This document shows, piece after piece, positions 31,549 to 42,856 of a DNA stretch of 64,000 nucleotides; the stretch's first letter is position 1, and each line of letters opens with the position of its first letter. The position numbers were made by a program, and so were the translations under genes. The notes beneath the pieces are model-generated. The model was not told the DNA's origin. It ran no database searches and saw only the letters and a list, made by a program, of their open reading frames with translations. Source of the stretch: Planctomycetaceae bacterium (lineage in GTDB: Bacteria > Planctomycetota > Phycisphaerae > SM23-33); the NCBI GenBank assembly GCA_039680605.1, contig JBDKTA010000009.1:124001-188000 (forward strand). Reading direction: 5' to 3'.

Positions 31549-32181
31549 ATGGCCGAAAGCATCGAAACATTTGTAGCCAAACTGCAGTCCGAAGGCGTCG
31601 AAGCCGGACAGCACCAGGCCCAGCAGATCGTCCAGGCCGCCAACGAACAGGCGGCCAAGATCGTCGAGGATGCGCGGCGCCAGGGGCAGCAGATCGTCGA
31701 TCAGGCCAACACCGCCGCCGCCGCAAGCCTCGACCGCGCCAAGACCCAGCTTGAACTGGCCTGCCGCGACGCGGCCCTGAAGTTGCACGAAGCCGTCGTG
31801 CGCGCGGCGAAGCTGGTCCTCGTCGACGCCACCGCCAGTGAACTCGATGATCCCAGGCTCGTCGGGCAGCTCCTGCACGAGATCGTCCTGTCGTACGTCA
31901 AGGCCGAACAGGAAGGCAACCCCTGGCTGCTGATCAACGTCAAGCCCGAGATGCGCGACAGGCTTCGCGACTGGGCCCTGAAAGAGATCGGCCGCGGCGC
32001 GGTCGATCAGCTTCGCGGGCATTTCGACATCAGCGCGACGCTGGCCCAGTCCGGTTTTGAGTTCACCGTCCACGGCGCCACCGTCGAGGTCACCGCCGAT
32101 TCGGTCGCCGACGCCCTGGCACAACTGGTCGCTCCGGCCCTGCGGGAGACGCTCAGGAAGGTCATGAAAGAGACTGACTGA
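31549..32181 (+). CDS. V-type ATP synthase subunit E
   Basis: The protein has 210 residues. The N-terminal half is a long coiled coil (residues ~5-90, rich in Ala, Gln and Glu), and the C-terminal half is a globular alpha/beta domain. This is the peripheral-stalk E subunit that links the catalytic head to subunit I. The ATG at 31549 has AGGAG 8 bp upstream. It opens the V/A-type ATPase operon. Sequence divergence is high, so identification rests on the coiled-coil pattern, length and position. Confidence 0.8.
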   Translation: MAESIETFVAKLQSEGVEAGQHQAQQIVQAANEQAAKIVEDARRQGQQIVDQANTAAAASLDRAKTQLELACRDAALKLHEAVVRAAKLVLVDATASELDDPRLVGQLLHEIVLSYVKAEQEGNPWLLINVKPEMRDRLRDWALKEIGRGAVDQLRGHFDISATLAQSGFEFTVHGATVEVTADSVADALAQLVAPALRETLRKVMKETD

Positions 32182-32197
32182 AGGATTGACGGACGCA

Positions 32198-32890
32198 ATG
32201 GCCGGCGAAAATTACTTTCTGATCTCCGCCCTGCCCGATCTGGGACGGATCGGGACCGCCCCGCCGATGACCCCGGCGGCCCTGATCGAACATGTGTCCG
32301 ACCGACCTCAGGCCCGACAGGCTCTCGAAACCCTCTTCCTCGCTGACGACCTCCTGCAGCGCGCCAGCATCCTCTCCGGTCAACAGGCCGCCGCCGAGCC
32401 GATCGTGCTGACCCAAGCACAGGTTCACGACCGACAACCGCTGCCCGATTTCCTCGCCCCGCACGCCGACGCGACCACCCCCCGTGCGACCGAAGAGGCC
32501 ATCTGGGAAGCCTACTTCCGTCACGCCGCCGCCGTCGCGACGCAACTGGGCAGCGAGTTTCTCGCTCAATGGGTCGCCCACGAGGTGGCGATGCGAAACG
32601 CCCTGGCGGCCGCACGGGCCCAGGCGCTGGGGCTCGAAGCCCAACCGTATCTTGTCGCCGGCGATCTGTCGGAGGCATCCGGTTTCGACGCGCTGATCGG
32701 CGACTGGAAAGCCGCCCCCACCCCGCTGGCGGCGGACGAGGTGCTCGACCGCCATCGCTGGGACTGGATCTCAAGCCACGACGCGTGGTTTACGTTTGAT
32801 GATGACGAGCTGGTTGCCTATGGCGCCCGGCTGGGGCTGCTGGTCCGCTGGGACCGCATCCGCCGCCGGGAGAAGGCGCAGCCGGCATGA
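32198..32890 (+). CDS. V-ATPase operon protein, DUF2764-like (subunit C position)
   Basis: The 230-residue, mainly helical protein (YFLISALPDLGRIGTAPPMT at the start, DRHRWDWISSHDAWFTFDDD near the end) sits between subunits E and A. In the V-ATPase operons of several bacterial phyla this slot holds a DUF2764 protein thought to replace subunit C, the socket joining head and membrane ring. That assignment is inferred from position and general pattern, not from motifs. Confidence 0.65.
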   Translation: MAGENYFLISALPDLGRIGTAPPMTPAALIEHVSDRPQARQALETLFLADDLLQRASILSGQQAAAEPIVLTQAQVHDRQPLPDFLAPHADATTPRATEEAIWEAYFRHAAAVATQLGSEFLAQWVAHEVAMRNALAAARAQALGLEAQPYLVAGDLSEASGFDALIGDWKAAPTPLAADEVLDRHRWDWISSHDAWFTFDDDELVAYGARLGLLVRWDRIRRREKAQPA

Positions 32891-32900
32891 GGACAATCCT

Positions 32901-34631
32901 GTGAATGGACGAATTGTCGCAGTCTACGGAAACATGGTGATCGCCCAGATCGAGGGACAGGTGGTCCAGAACTCGATCGGGTACTGCTGCCGCAGCGACG
33001 GGGCTCGACTGCTCAGCGAGGTGATCCGCATCCGCGGTCAGCACGCCGACCTGCAGGTCTTTGAAGAAACGCGCGGGCTCAAGGTCGGAAACCCCGTCGA
33101 GTTCCACCAGGAAATGCTCTCCGTCGCCTTGGGACCGGGCCTGCTGGGCCAGATCTACGACGGCCTGCAGAATCCCCTGCCCAAGCTGGCCGAATCGACC
33201 GGATTTTTTCTCCAGCCCGGCCAGTACATCCACGGTCTGGACCTGGATCGCAAGTGGGACTTTACGCCCACCGCGGCCGTCGGCGACACCCTGACCGCCG
33301 CGGCGACGCTGGGCACCGTGCCCGAGGGCATCTTCACGCACCAGATCATGGCGCCGTTCACGCTGGCCGGACCATGCAAGGTCGAGTCGATCGCCGCGGG
33401 CGGTTCGTACACCATTGCCGACGAAATCGCCGTCCTGTCCGACGAGCGCGGCCAGCGGCACAGCGTCACCATGCAGCAGAACTGGCCGGTCAAGGTCGCG
33501 CTGAACATCTCGCGACGCCGCCTGATGCCCACCGAGCCGCTGGTCACCCGCGTGCGGATCATCGACACGATGTTCCCCATCGTGCGCGGCGGCACGTACT
33601 GCATCCCCGGACCGTTCGGGGCCGGCAAGACCGTCCTGCAGCAGATCACCTCCCGCCACGCCGAGATCGACGTGGTGATCATCGCCGCCTGCGGCGAGCG
33701 CGCCGGAGAGGTCGTCGAGACGCTGCGCGAGTTCCCCGAGCTGTCCGACCCGCGCACCGGCAAGAGCCTCATGGAACGCACCATCATCATCTGCAACACC
33801 TCGGCCATGCCCGTCGCTGCACGCGAGGCTTCGGTCTACACCGCCGCGACCCTGGGCGAGTACTACCGCCAGATGGGGCTCAACGTGCTGCTGCTGGCCG
33901 ACTCGACCAGCCGCTGGGCCCAGGCCATGCGCGAGCTGTCGGGGCGCCTGGAAGAAATCCCCGGCGAAGAGGCGTTCCCGGCGTACCTGGAGAGCCGGAT
34001 CGCCGGGTTCTACGAGCGCGCCGCCGCCGTCGAGCTCAACGACGGGCGCATCGGAACGCTGACCATCGGCGGGACGGTCAGCCCGGCCGGCGGCAACTTC
34101 GAAGAGCCCGTCACGCAGGGCACGCTCAAGGTGGTCGGGGCGTTCCACGGCCTCTCGCGCGCCCGCAGCGACGCGCGGCGTTATCCGGCGATCGACCCGC
34201 TGGATTCCTGGAGCAAGTACGCTGGCATCATGAATCCCGACGACGTGGCGTTCGTTCGCGGCATGCTCAAGCGCGGCAACGACGTGGCGCAGATGATGAC
34301 CGTCGTCGGCGAGGAAGGCACCAGCGTCGACGACTTTCTGATCATGCTCAAAGCCGAGTTCTTCGACGACTGCTACCTCCAGCAGAACGCCTTCGACGAG
34401 GTCGACGCCGCCACGCCCGCCGACCGCCAGAAAGCCGTCTTCGCCCGCGTCGTCGAGGTGCTCAGGCTCGAGTTCGACTTCGCCGACAAGGACCGGGCCC
34501 GCACCACGATGGTCGCCGTGGCCGACCTCTTCCGCAACTGGAACTATGCCAAGAGCGGCAGCGACGAATACCGGGCCCTTGAAGAGCGCATCGCCCGTTT
34601 CATCGCCACGAAAGGCACGACACAAGAATGA
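32901..34631 (+). CDS. atpA: V-type ATP synthase catalytic subunit A
   Basis: This 576-residue subunit carries the catalytic nucleotide sites. The P-loop is GPFGAGKT, and further conserved blocks are [20 protein letters not shown] and [20 protein letters not shown]. The insertion typical of V/A-type A subunits (non-homologous region) lies at ~120-190. The start is a GTG at 32901 with GAGG 8 bp upstream; it lies 10 bp after the previous stop. Its stop overlaps the start of subunit B by four bases. Confidence 0.95.
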   Translation: MNGRIVAVYGNMVIAQIEGQVVQNSIGYCCRSDGARLLSEVIRIRGQHADLQVFEETRGLKVGNPVEFHQEMLSVALGPGLLGQIYDGLQNPLPKLAESTGFFLQPGQYIHGLDLDRKWDFTPTAAVGDTLTAAATLGTVPEGIFTHQIMAPFTLAGPCKVESIAAGGSYTIADEIAVLSDERGQRHSVTMQQNWPVKVALNISRRRLMPTEPLVTRVRIIDTMFPIVRGGTYCIPGPFGAGKTVLQQITSRHAEIDVVIIAACGERAGEVVETLREFPELSDPRTGKSLMERTIIICNTSAMPVAAREASVYTAATLGEYYRQMGLNVLLLADSTSRWAQAMRELSGRLEEIPGEEAFPAYLESRIAGFYERAAAVELNDGRIGTLTIGGTVSPAGGNFEEPVTQGTLKVVGAFHGLSRARSDARRYPAIDPLDSWSKYAGIMNPDDVAFVRGMLKRGNDVAQMMTVVGEEGTSVDDFLIMLKAEFFDDCYLQQNAFDEVDAATPADRQKAVFARVVEVLRLEFDFADKDRARTTMVAVADLFRNWNYAKSGSDEYRALEERIARFIATKGTTQE

Positions 34632-35956
34632 GAAAGTACTTCAACGAGATCATGCGCATCGCCGGCAACGTCGTCACCGTCGGCGCCGAGAACGTCGGGT
34701 ACGAAGAGCTCGCGATGATCGTCTCGCAGCGCCGCTCCTCGCTGGCGCAGGTGATCCACCTCGAGAGCGACCAGGTCAGCCTGCAGGTCTTCAACGGCAC
34801 GCAGGGCATCTCCACCAGCGACCGCGTGCGATTCCTCGGCCGGCCGATGCAGGTGCCCTTCAGCGACGACCTGCTCGGGCGCGTCTTCGACGGCTCGGGC
34901 CGTCCGCGCGACGGACGCGCCGACGTCGTCGGCGAGATGATCGAGGTCGCCCGACCGGCGGTCAACCCCGTCAAACGCCTCATGCCCGACAAGATGGTGC
35001 ATACCGGTATCCCGATGATCGACATCTTCAACTCGCTCGTCGAGTCGCAGAAGCTGCCGATCTTCTCCGTCGCCGGCGAACCGTACAACGAACTGTTGGC
35101 CCGCATCGGGCTCCAGGCCAAGGCCGACATCATCATTCTGGGCGGCATGGGCCTGCGCCACGACGACTACCTCAAGTTCCAGCAGGCCTTCGACGAAGGC
35201 GGCGTGCTGGGGCGCTCGATCATGTTCATCCACACCGCCGCCGACCCGGTCGTCGAGACCCTGCTGGTGCCGGACCTGTGCCTGGCCGTGGGCGAGCAGT
35301 TCGCCCTGCAGGGCAAGCGCGTGCTGGTGCTGCTGACGGACATGACGGCCTTTGCCGACGCCCTGAAGGAAATCTCCATCATCATGGAGCAGATTCCCTC
35401 CAACCGCGGGTATCCCGGCGACCTGTACACGCAGATGGCCAAGCGGTACGAGAAGGCCGTCGACTTCGACGGCGCCGGTTCGATGACGCTGCTGGCCTGC
35501 ACGACGATGCCCGGCGACGACGTGACGCACCCCGTGCCCGACAACACCGGGTACATCACCGAAGGGCAGTTCTACCTGCGCAACGGGCGCATCGAGCCGT
35601 TCGGGTCGCTCTCGCGTCTCAAGCAGCAGGTCAACGGCAAGACGCGCGACGACCATCGCGCGATCATGACCGCCTGCATCCAGCTTTACTCCCAGTGCGT
35701 CCAGTCGCGCGAGAAGCGCGACATGGGCTTCGAGGTCTCCAAGTGGGACCAGGCCCTGCTCGACTACGGCGCCGCCTTCGAGAGCCGCATCATGGACCTG
35801 CGGGTCAACATCCCGCTGTTCGACGCCCTAGACCGCTGCTGGGAGATCCTGGCCGACTGCTTCACCCCCGAAGAGGTCGGCATCCGCCGCAGCATTCTGG
35901 AAGCACACTGGCCCAAGCCGCTGGACAAAGAAGCCCCGGCCGCCGCAACCGCATAA
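34628..35956 (+). CDS. atpB: V-type ATP synthase subunit B
   Basis: The 442-residue subunit B is the non-catalytic partner of A in the A3B3 head. Conserved blocks are [24 protein letters not shown]-like [17 protein letters not shown], and [20 protein letters not shown]. No Walker A is present, as expected. It starts at an ATGA overlap with the A gene. Confidence 0.95.
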   Translation: MRKYFNEIMRIAGNVVTVGAENVGYEELAMIVSQRRSSLAQVIHLESDQVSLQVFNGTQGISTSDRVRFLGRPMQVPFSDDLLGRVFDGSGRPRDGRADVVGEMIEVARPAVNPVKRLMPDKMVHTGIPMIDIFNSLVESQKLPIFSVAGEPYNELLARIGLQAKADIIILGGMGLRHDDYLKFQQAFDEGGVLGRSIMFIHTAADPVVETLLVPDLCLAVGEQFALQGKRVLVLLTDMTAFADALKEISIIMEQIPSNRGYPGDLYTQMAKRYEKAVDFDGAGSMTLLACTTMPGDDVTHPVPDNTGYITEGQFYLRNGRIEPFGSLSRLKQQVNGKTRDDHRAIMTACIQLYSQCVQSREKRDMGFEVSKWDQALLDYGAAFESRIMDLRVNIPLFDALDRCWEILADCFTPEEVGIRRSILEAHWPKPLDKEAPAAATA

Positions 35957-35959
35957 CCC

Positions 35960-36631
35960 ATGGCACAGAAGGTCAAACTGACTCGCCCCGAGCTCAAGCG
36001 CCAGCGCGACGCGCTGACGCGCTTCGAGCGCTACCTGCCCATGCTCAAGCTCAAGCAGCAGCAACTCCAGAGCACCGTGCAGCAGGTGCAGCGCAAGACC
36101 ATCGAGGCCCAGCGCGACGCCGAGGCGGCGCAGCAGAGCTTCGACCGCTACAGCGCGGTGCTGGCGGATCGCGCCGGCGTCAACGTGACCGCCCTGGCCG
36201 AACCCTCGCAGGTGAAGACCACCACCGCCAACATCGCCGGCGTGACGATCCCGGTCTTTCAGGGCGTCGAGTTCGCCGCGGCGGACTACAGCCTGTTCAC
36301 CACGCCCGCCTGGGTCGACCGCGCGGTGGCCGACCTGCGGTCCATCAGCTCGCTCAGGGCCCGCGCCGAGATCCTCCATCGCCAGCAGATCCTGCTGCAG
36401 CGGGAGTTGCTCAAGATCATCCAGCGCGTCAACCTCTTCGAAAAGGTCAAGATCCCCCGCACTCGCGAGATCATCCGCGTCATCCGCATCAAGCTCGGAG
36501 ACGAGATGACCGCGGCCGTCGGACGGGCCAAGATCGCCAAGACCAAGCTGTCGGAGTCCGACTTCCACACCGCCGCCGAACCCGCCGAGCCTGAGGCCCC
36601 GGCCCAGGCGACCACGGAGGGCACGCCATGA
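35960..36631 (+). CDS. atpD: V-type ATP synthase subunit D
   Basis: The 223-residue protein has the long paired helices of the central rotor shaft (KVKLTRPELKRQRDALTRFE at the N-terminus, KVKIPRTREIIRVIRIKLGD near the C-terminus). It starts 3 bp after subunit B, without a clear Shine-Dalgarno, so translation is probably coupled. An ATGA overlap joins it to subunit I. Confidence 0.9.
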   Translation: MAQKVKLTRPELKRQRDALTRFERYLPMLKLKQQQLQSTVQQVQRKTIEAQRDAEAAQQSFDRYSAVLADRAGVNVTALAEPSQVKTTTANIAGVTIPVFQGVEFAAADYSLFTTPAWVDRAVADLRSISSLRARAEILHRQQILLQRELLKIIQRVNLFEKVKIPRTREIIRVIRIKLGDEMTAAVGRAKIAKTKLSESDFHTAAEPAEPEAPAQATTEGTP

Positions 36632-38400
36632 TCGTGACCATGCAGAAGGTCTACGTGGCCGTCGCCGCCGGCGACCGGGGGCGACTCCTCGACGGCCTGG
36701 CCGACCTGGGCGTCATGCACCTCCAGCCGGTCGATCCGTCGCTGGTCAAGGTCGACGAACCGACCGCCCGCGCCCGCGACGCCGCCCGACGCGCCATGCA
36801 GATTCTCGCCTCGGTGGAGTCCGCCGGTCCGCGACCGTCGATTGCACCGGCCCAGGCCGTTGACGAAGTCATGGAACTCTCCCGACGCTCGGCCGAGCAG
36901 ATCAGCCGCCTGGCCGCGTTGCATCGCCAGATCGAGCAGCTCGAGCCCTGGGGTGACGTGCGACTGGAACAGTTGCAGGCGCTGGCCTCAGCCGGCGTGC
37001 CGCTGCGGTTCTTCGACGTGCCTCGCGAGGCGATCGATCAGGTCAGGGCTGAACTGGTTCAAGAGGTCGCCACCCTGCCGCGAGAACACGCCTTGGTGGC
37101 CGCCGTCGACCGCGCCGGCGCCTTGCAGATTCCCGAGGCGGCTGTCGAACTGCCTCTGCCCGCGCGCGACCGCCCCTCCATCCGCGCCGAAGCCGCCCAC
37201 CTCGACGCGACCATTAAGGCCGACGCCGCACGACTGGCGCAGTTGGCCGGACTCGCCGACGACATCCGCCACCACCTGGGGCAACTGGAAGAGCGGGCCG
37301 CGTTCATGCAGGCCGATACCGGTTCGCTGGTCAGCGGGCCTCTCTTTGCCGTTCAGGGTTGGATGCCCGCCAATGACGTCGCACGACTGACCCAACAGTT
37401 GGCCGACTCGGGCATCACTGCCGCCGTCGCGGCCATGGACGCCGCCGATGACGAGACGCCGCCGACGCTGGTTCGCCCGCCGCGCTGGGCCAAGCCGATC
37501 CAGGGGCTCATGACGATGCTGGGCCTGGACCCGGGTTATCGCGAGACGGACGTGTCGGTGGCCTTCATGATCGCCCTGCCGATCTTCGCGGCGATCCTCA
37601 TCGGCGACGCGGGCTACGGACTGCTGTTCCTGCTCGCGCCAGTCCTGCTGTATCGCAAAACCGTGGCAAAAATGGGGCGGGACATGACGCACCTGATCAT
37701 GATCATCGGCGTCACGACGATGATCTGGGGCTGCCTGACCAGTTCTTTCTTCGGCATCAATTTCCTGAAATTGCTGACTGGACGCGGAGCGTTGATTGAA
37801 GTATCGATGGGGTCTGAAGCAATGCGATTCATGATGCTCCTGAGTTTCACCATTGGCGTACTGCATCTGTCCCTTGCGCAGCTTTGGCGAGCAGCGTTAA
37901 TCTTCCCGAGCCTCCAGTTCCTGTGCAAAGTAGGCTGGGCGATCTTCCTGTGGGGCATGTACGGGGTGGTGCGCATGGTGGTCCTGCAGGCCCCGTTTAA
38001 CACGGGCACCCCATGGCCGTATCTGCTGATCGCAGGGGGCGCACTGGCGATCATCTTCACCAGTCCCTCCCGCAACATCTTCCGCATGGTCCTGGTTGGT
38101 CTGGCCAACTTCCCGCTGGCAGGCATCGGAACGTTCTCCGACATCATGAGCTATGTGCGATTGATGGCCATCGGTCTGGCGGGCGCCGTTCTGGCGAGCA
38201 ACTTCAACGAATTGGGCACCAGCGCCGGTCCCATTTTTTTGATCCCCATCGTGCTTTTCGGTCATGCCCTGAATATCGGCTTGGCCATGATTGCCCTGTT
38301 CGCACATGGCGTGCGATTGAACGTGCTGGAATTTTCGAATAACTTTGGCATGGAATGGTCGGGGCACCCGTACCGGCCGTTCGAGCGAACCTCACAGTAG
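36628..38400 (+). CDS. atpI: V-type ATP synthase subunit I
   Basis: The 590-residue protein has a cytoplasmic N-terminal half with coiled coils (residues ~60-270) and a membrane half with about seven helices (~310-570). GDAGYGLLFLLAPVLL and FSDIMSYVRLMAIGLAGAVL match the conserved ion-channel region, the second holding the key arginine opposite the K ring. Typical for bacterial V-type enzymes, at the short end of the length range. Confidence 0.92.
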   Translation: MIVTMQKVYVAVAAGDRGRLLDGLADLGVMHLQPVDPSLVKVDEPTARARDAARRAMQILASVESAGPRPSIAPAQAVDEVMELSRRSAEQISRLAALHRQIEQLEPWGDVRLEQLQALASAGVPLRFFDVPREAIDQVRAELVQEVATLPREHALVAAVDRAGALQIPEAAVELPLPARDRPSIRAEAAHLDATIKADAARLAQLAGLADDIRHHLGQLEERAAFMQADTGSLVSGPLFAVQGWMPANDVARLTQQLADSGITAAVAAMDAADDETPPTLVRPPRWAKPIQGLMTMLGLDPGYRETDVSVAFMIALPIFAAILIGDAGYGLLFLLAPVLLYRKTVAKMGRDMTHLIMIIGVTTMIWGCLTSSFFGINFLKLLTGRGALIEVSMGSEAMRFMMLLSFTIGVLHLSLAQLWRAALIFPSLQFLCKVGWAIFLWGMYGVVRMVVLQAPFNTGTPWPYLLIAGGALAIIFTSPSRNIFRMVLVGLANFPLAGIGTFSDIMSYVRLMAIGLAGAVLASNFNELGTSAGPIFLIPIVLFGHALNIGLAMIALFAHGVRLNVLEFSNNFGMEWSGHPYRPFERTSQ

Positions 38401-38411
38401 GAGATCCGATA

Positions 38412-38873
38412 ATGGAATGGGCCTTTTTGGGACAACTGGGTGTAGTGCTGGGTTTTGCGATGGCTGTCATCGGTTCCGCGCTGGGGATCAGCGCCGCCGG
38501 GCGAGCCGCCGCTGGCGCTTGGGCCAAAGATGCCAAGGCTGGGCTTCCGCTGCGGTTCACCTATGTCATCTTCATCGGCGCCCCAATCAGCCAGACCTTC
38601 TACGCCCTGCTTATCATGCTGCAGTTGGCCAAAAAGATCCCCTTGGCCGGACCCAACGCCGGACTAATGCTCGCTATGGGCCTGGCCTTGGGCTGCGGCG
38701 AGCTGTTCTCGGCCTGGGGACAGGGGCTTATCGGAGCTGCAGCTTGCCGCTGCATCTCTGAGAGCGAAGGCAAGGGCTTGGCTTTTCTGCTGATTGCCAT
38801 CGGCGTCGTCGAGACCGTCGGCATCTTCACGATGGTGTTCATGCTGATGATGCTGCCCAATATCGTCGGCTGA
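38412..38873 (+). CDS. atpK: V-type ATP synthase subunit K (membrane rotor ring)
   Basis: The 153-residue proteolipid has four membrane helices, a fused double hairpin. Ion-site candidates are the carboxylate E134 in GVVETVGIF (helix 4), Q61 in APISQTFY (helix 2) and Q104 in AWGQGLIG (helix 3). In Enterococcus hirae NtpK the matching glutamine and glutamate residues bind sodium, so a Na+ ring is possible. AGGAG precedes the ATG. A strong terminator follows 29 bp downstream. Confidence 0.92.
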   Translation: MEWAFLGQLGVVLGFAMAVIGSALGISAAGRAAAGAWAKDAKAGLPLRFTYVIFIGAPISQTFYALLIMLQLAKKIPLAGPNAGLMLAMGLALGCGELFSAWGQGLIGAAACRCISESEGKGLAFLLIAIGVVETVGIFTMVFMLMMLPNIVG

Positions 38874-38902
38874 CGCACCTGACAAATGAGTTAAATACAC
38901 CA

Positions 38903-38940
38903 GCGGCCTGCACGCTCTCACGTGCAGGCCGCATTTTTAT
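38903..38940 (+). terminator. Rho-independent terminator of the V-ATPase operon
   Basis: A perfect 12-bp stem (GCGGCCTGCACG and its complement) with a CTCTCA loop is followed by ATTTTTAT. It ends the V-ATPase operon and lies just before the 3' end of the converging peptidase gene. Confidence 0.95.
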
Positions 38941-38955
38941 GTCCGGTCGGCTCGG

Positions 38956-40260
38956 TTACCTGGACGGGCTGGTCCCATTGCCATCCGCCTCGGCAGCGCC
39001 GGTCTGGCTGGCGGTTCCGTCGGCCTTGACGGCCTTGGGCTGCGCCGGGACGCTCGGCTGGGCCTTGGCGGCCTCAGGAGTCCTGGTGTTGGACGCCGTC
39101 TGCGGTACGGTCAGCGGGGCGCCCTGCGGCAGGGAATACAGCGCCGTGGCCGGCACGGCCTGCTTGGCGAGGTTGGGACCGCTGTAGCGCAGTTCCAGCC
39201 CGCTGCGGTTGCCGCCGTTGAAGTAGTCGATCTGGATGGGGTGTTTGCCGGCCGCGAGCTTGATCTCGCCGCGTTTGGTCCACATGCCGTGTTCGCCGTC
39301 GTTGTCGGCGATGAGCATCCCGCCGACGCTCAGGCGGCTTCCGTCGTCGCTGCGAAGATAGAACGTATAGACGCCCTGGACGGGGACATCCAGAAACCCG
39401 GTAAACTTGACGGCAAAGCTGCCCGCCTGGGCCATCTCCAGCCCCAGTCCGCTCGTGCGGCCGCTCTTGGTGGGCACGAGCTTGTCGAACTCGGGGACCA
39501 TTCCGAACTTGCCTTCATAGTAGGAGTACTGCAGCCCCTGCACCAGGCCCGACAGGGCGACGGGCTCCAAGGCGGGTCGCTGGCTCGGCGGCGGGCACAG
39601 GGGGCAGTAGAACTTGCCCGTCAGCGCCTCGACGACGCCCTGCACAAGCTGCGTCGTCACGCGGGCGTTGGGTCCGCTCGTCGAGCCCATGAGGTTGTTG
39701 CCGTAGAACTTGATCTTGTGATCGTAGTAATCCGCCAAGCCCATCATGTGACCCACTTCATGGGCGGCGTCCTTGAATCGCTCGCCGCCGCGCCGGCGCG
39801 GGTTCACCAGGGCGCTGGATTGCGTCGACCACACGCCGTCGATCGACGCCCCGCCGCGCGACGGGCTGTGCGTCGTTTTGCCCATGTACGCGATGGCCAC
39901 GCGACCGTCGGGGGTATGCGGCAGGCTCGACTCGCGCCCGTCGTACGGTTGAATTTCGATCCGGTGATACCCCTTGGGGAAGGGCTTGTCGGCAGGGACC
40001 GTGACCGTTTCGAGGGCGAAGACCACCCTGTGCCCGCACTGGCCGTACGCCTGGCTGCCTTCGGGACCGTTCCAGGTATCAAGGATTTCCTTATTCCACC
40101 GCTCGATCAGCGCGTCGTTTCCGCCCTTGTACGCAATGTACACCGTGACGACCATCTTGCCGTCTTTGACATCAAACGTGGTTCGGGCCGCCGCTGTGGA
40201 GCACAGGGCGGAGAAACCCACCATGACTGCCGCCGTGACGATCACCTGAGCATGCTTCAT
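38956..40260 (-). CDS. Secreted metallopeptidase with PA14 domain
   Basis: The protein has 434 residues, with a signal peptide (HAQVIVTAAVMVGFSALCST). A zinc-peptidase motif, AAHEVGHMMGLADYYDH, lies near residues 167-183; the third ligand could be the aspartate (as in snapalysin-type HExxHxxGxxD) or a nearby histidine. Residues ~245-370 form a PA14/GLEYA-type domain (GLQYSYYEGKFG, FYLRSDDGSRLSVGG, IQIDYFNGG), often carbohydrate binding. The C-terminal tail is low-complexity. ATG 40260 is preferred, with AAGGG upstream. Probably acts outside the cytoplasm; substrate unknown. Confidence 0.8.
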   Translation of the reverse strand: MKHAQVIVTAAVMVGFSALCSTAAARTTFDVKDGKMVVTVYIAYKGGNDALIERWNKEILDTWNGPEGSQAYGQCGHRVVFALETVTVPADKPFPKGYHRIEIQPYDGRESSLPHTPDGRVAIAYMGKTTHSPSRGGASIDGVWSTQSSALVNPRRRGGERFKDAAHEVGHMMGLADYYDHKIKFYGNNLMGSTSGPNARVTTQLVQGVVEALTGKFYCPLCPPPSQRPALEPVALSGLVQGLQYSYYEGKFGMVPEFDKLVPTKSGRTSGLGLEMAQAGSFAVKFTGFLDVPVQGVYTFYLRSDDGSRLSVGGMLIADNDGEHGMWTKRGEIKLAAGKHPIQIDYFNGGNRSGLELRYSGPNLAKQAVPATALYSLPQGAPLTVPQTASNTRTPEAAKAQPSVPAQPKAVKADGTASQTGAAEADGNGTSPSR

Positions 40261-40369
40261 GATCAAAACCCTTGCCTCCAGTTATGCCCGGCTGTGTGTG
40301 GGGGTACGTCCGAACATGATACCATTTCTTTCCTATTCAATGCTAAGGATTTTGCTTACGACTCGCCAA

Positions 40370-40410
40370 GCATGGCGACACTCGTTTGGGTCTCTCGCGT
40401 GTCGCCATGC
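40370..40410. repeat. TGGCGACAC-type inverted repeat, copy 1
   Basis: The 12-bp arms GCATGGCGACAC and complement flank 17 bp. The arm sequence is shared with 42702-42730, so it is a dispersed palindrome. Neither copy has a T-tract. Confidence 0.7.
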
Positions 40411-40486
40411 GCCCCCGGGACTTTCATGGTTTCTGGGAACGAAGGTTCATGAGCGACGGGGCAAGTCAGTCCCCAGCCTCTCGTAA

Positions 40487-42642
<2,156 letters not shown>

Positions 42643-42701
42643 CGGAGCGGCACGGCGACACGAGTTCTTTCGAAGCGCCGTGACGTCGCGGTCGCGCGGA
42701 C

Positions 42702-42730
42702 CATGGCGACCCGCTGCGCGTGTCGCCATG
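42702..42730. repeat. TGGCGAC-type inverted repeat, copy 2
   Basis: CATGGCGAC (42702-42710) pairs with GTCGCCATG (42722-42730); the inner CCGC/GCGT part pairs with one mismatch. It is related to the palindrome at 40370-40410. Confidence 0.7.
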
Positions 42731-42856
42731 CCACCCTCGTTTTCGGCATCCTGCCGGCGGTCGCGAGGTGGCCGTTCCCGACTTCGCCTGATGCGCCACC
42801 CGGCAAAGACTTGCAGAAGAATTCTTCCCGGCGACAATGGGGAGAAGGAGTATGCA

